Shown in pieces: positions 7,093 through 7,972 of a stretch of 7,972 bases of DNA. A model generated the notes under the pieces. It searched no databases and was not told where the DNA came from. It saw only the letters and a list, made by a program, of their open reading frames with translations. The translations under genes were made by a program, and so were the position numbers. This DNA is from Deltaproteobacteria bacterium (GTDB lineage: Bacteria; Desulfobacterota; DSM-4660; Desulfatiglandales; HGW-15): NCBI GenBank assembly GCA_024641835.1, contig JAHECH010000171.1:1-7972 (forward strand), in the 5' to 3' direction. Position 1 is the stretch's first letter, and each line of letters opens with the position of its first letter.

Positions 7093-7122
7093 GCTGACTC
7101 GGCTCAAAGCCTTCTTGTCAGC
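7093..7122 (-). other. Possible stem-loop in the 5' leader of the kinase operon
   Basis: On the minus strand GCTGAC pairs with GTCAGC (6 bp), enclosing a small inner hairpin GGCTttgAGCC. It lies between the predicted sigma-54 transcription start (about 7150) and the kinase ATG (7009), so it would be transcribed in a leader of about 140 nt. No U-run follows, so it is not an attenuator terminator. A structure this size could arise by chance. Confidence 0.35.
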
Positions 7123-7160
7123 CCTATGTCCTAACCGCGCGTTCTCCATTGCCGGAATTT

Positions 7161-7176
7161 TGCAAGGGATATGCCA
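7161..7176 (-). promoter_or_regulatory. Sigma-54 (RpoN) -24/-12 promoter for the kinase operon
   Basis: On the minus strand the sequence TGGCATATCCCTTGCA matches the sigma-54 consensus TGGCAC-N5-TTGCW with one change (C to T). The invariant GG and GC are separated by exactly 10 nt. Transcription would start near 7150, about 140 nt before the kinase ATG, facing the operon. Sigma-54 promoters need an AAA+ enhancer-binding protein. None is encoded in the window, since the three regulators here lack that domain, so the activator must lie elsewhere. The IHF-like site and inverted repeat upstream strengthen the call. Confidence 0.8.
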
Positions 7177-7201
7177 AAGGGAACCACCCTCCTTCATCAT
7201 G

Positions 7202-7214
7202 CAAGCATTTGATA
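7202..7214 (-). promoter_or_regulatory. IHF-binding site match upstream of the sigma-54 promoter
   Basis: The minus strand reads TATCAAATGCTTG, a full match to the IHF consensus WATCAANNNNTTR. It falls at about -52 to -64 relative to the predicted start, the usual position between a sigma-54 promoter and its upstream activator site, where IHF bends the DNA to bring the activator to polymerase. The consensus is degenerate, so the position carries as much weight as the match. Confidence 0.6.
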
Positions 7215-7255
7215 AATTGTATCTTTTTTGGGGTTCTGCCGCTCTTTCTTCGCCT

Positions 7256-7270
7256 CCTGAAACTATCAGG
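7256..7270. promoter_or_regulatory. Inverted repeat, candidate upstream activator site
   Basis: CCTGA-AACTA-TCAGG is a 15-bp dyad with perfect 5-bp arms. It is centred about 113 bp upstream of the predicted sigma-54 start, a typical distance for an enhancer-binding protein. A half-site CCTGAA recurs at 7300-7305. It resembles no named operator that I know, and its role is inferred from position only. Confidence 0.4.
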
Positions 7271-7271
7271 T

Positions 7272-7831
7272 GACCATCTCTCTTCCAGAGTGTAAACTGC
7301 CTGAACCCATGATGGTGAAGGAGAAAGCCTAAACCATCCCCAGGAATGTTCTATCGTTGGAAAGTTGGAAAGAAAGGACAGCCCTCTTGAAGTCTGTCTG
7401 GAATACCCTGCACCTCCTCAGCCGGCTTCCACCCGGACAGGGCTGTCTCTTTGGCGTCCGCTTCCCGCACATCACCCGATCAGACATTATCGTGGAAGTG
7501 CCTGCTGAAGTCGCCTCGGGCAGACTGCTGGAACTCTGCGTCAGGGCTCACCTGCGTTGGGTTCCTGGGAGGCTGATCCTCCGTAGGCCCTAGCTTTCTC
7601 TCTGCTCCTTTGAAATACTGTGTTGGAGCCCTTTTTCTGGTAAACGCTCATTCCGGCCGTGTCAAGGAACGCGGAGAAATTTCAGGCCATTTTGCATCCG
7701 GACCGCCCGGCAGGGTTCCAGTTTTATGGAAAGGAATAGGGCACCCTTGGCCCACTTTTTTCAACTGCCCACAAGAGAGTCACACTGACAAAAAATGAGC
7801 AGCCTCAAAATCATAAGCTGCGCATTTGTCG
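7272..7831. other. Long stretch without a convincing gene
   Basis: I see no recognisable gene in these 560 bases. Two short plus-strand reading frames exist (7357-7593, 78 codons; 7610-7798, 62 codons), but they lack good ribosome sites and familiar motifs. The second ends in an odd segment (GIGHPWPTFFNCPQES) that could be a decayed coding remnant. Small repeats include a tandem GTTGGAAA pair (7356-7371), an inverted pair GACAGCCCT (7377-7385) / AGGGCTGTC (7439-7447), and a short GGAGG/CCTCC dyad (7568-7582). None has a T-run to make it a terminator. Confidence 0.4.
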
Positions 7832-7860
7832 TTGACATACACTGGCAAATTGCTTAGACT
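7832..7860 (+). promoter_or_regulatory. Sigma-70-type promoter facing right
   Basis: A perfect -35 box TTGACA (7832-7837), a 17-nt spacer and a -10 box TAGACT (7855-7860, 4/6) make a good housekeeping promoter, with transcription starting near 7867 and running out of the window. The transcript's content is not visible. An ATG at 7956 with AAGGG 11 nt before it could open a gene, but only five codons remain. Confidence 0.55.
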
Positions 7861-7972
7861 TCAGCTCATAAAGAGGGACTTCTATCATCTCATCTATCTT
7901 CCACCAGCTGGGTTTGATCGCCCGGTTCAAACACTCTCACAAGGGTGCACCGCAAATGTTCAGCCATCGCTG

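Noticed and set aside
6967..7200. A 77-codon minus-strand frame over the kinase start and leader
   Set aside because: It spans the sigma-54 promoter and the kinase start in another frame and shows no domain. A leader peptide cannot be excluded but has no support.
7377..7447. A 9-bp inverted repeat as mobile-element ends
   Set aside because: The ends are only about 50 bp apart, with no transposase frame and no target duplication.
7357..7798. Short plus-strand frames as genes
   Set aside because: They have no ribosome site, no family resemblance and low-complexity Arg/Leu or Pro-rich composition. They are kept only as possible remnants.
7915..7940. GGTTCAAAC resembling a tRNA T-arm
   Set aside because: The flanks do not pair as a T-stem and no anticodon or acceptor arm can be drawn around it.
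7891..7972. A possible minus-strand protein end entering from the right edge (reads MAEHLRCTLVRVFEPGDQ...)
   Set aside because: At most 26 codons are visible before a TGA, with no recognisable motif, and it is antisense to the predicted promoter's transcript. This is not enough to call.

Overview
The window looks like a chromosomal segment of a Gram-negative anaerobe, most plausibly a deltaproteobacterium (Desulfobacterota or Syntrophobacterota type). The grounds are gene style rather than a marker gene: a sigma-54-type promoter, a Cache-domain histidine kinase with several small receiver proteins, a MoxR/VWA pair of the kind common in these phyla, and a FocA-like channel. The taxonomic call is inference.

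Region 1 (1-1959, minus strand) holds a MoxR-family AAA+ ATPase followed after 12 nt by a VWA-domain protein of the CoxE-like type, which runs off the left edge. They read as one operon for an AAA+/VWA chaperone pair that remodels or matures an unidentified client. A divergent gene on the plus strand (2131-2715) encodes a soluble protein that I do not recognise. A GC-rich hairpin separates its end from the convergent operon to the right.

Region 2 (2788-7009, minus strand) is the main point of interest. It is a tightly packed four-gene signalling operon, read right to left: a 641-aa membrane histidine kinase with a periplasmic Cache-like sensor, HAMP, HisKA and HATPase; a 123-aa stand-alone receiver; a 213-aa receiver with a C-terminal helical extension of unknown function; and a 423-aa protein that fuses a complete receiver to a complete FocA/NirC-family (FNT) anion channel. 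None of the three regulators has a DNA-binding or AAA+ output domain. The obvious reading is a phosphorelay that controls a formate- or nitrite-type channel directly, at the protein level. The junctions (1 nt, an 8-nt overlap, 17 nt) indicate translational coupling.

Region 3 (7010-7972) is mostly non-coding. Just upstream of the kinase it has a near-consensus sigma-54 -24/-12 element (7161-7176), a full match to the IHF consensus (7202-7214), and an inverted repeat (7256-7270) placed where an enhancer-binding protein would sit. The order and spacing fit a sigma-54-controlled operon. A possible stem-loop lies in the leader. From about 7272 to 7831 I see no convincing gene. A good sigma-70-type promoter (7832-7860) points rightward out of the window.
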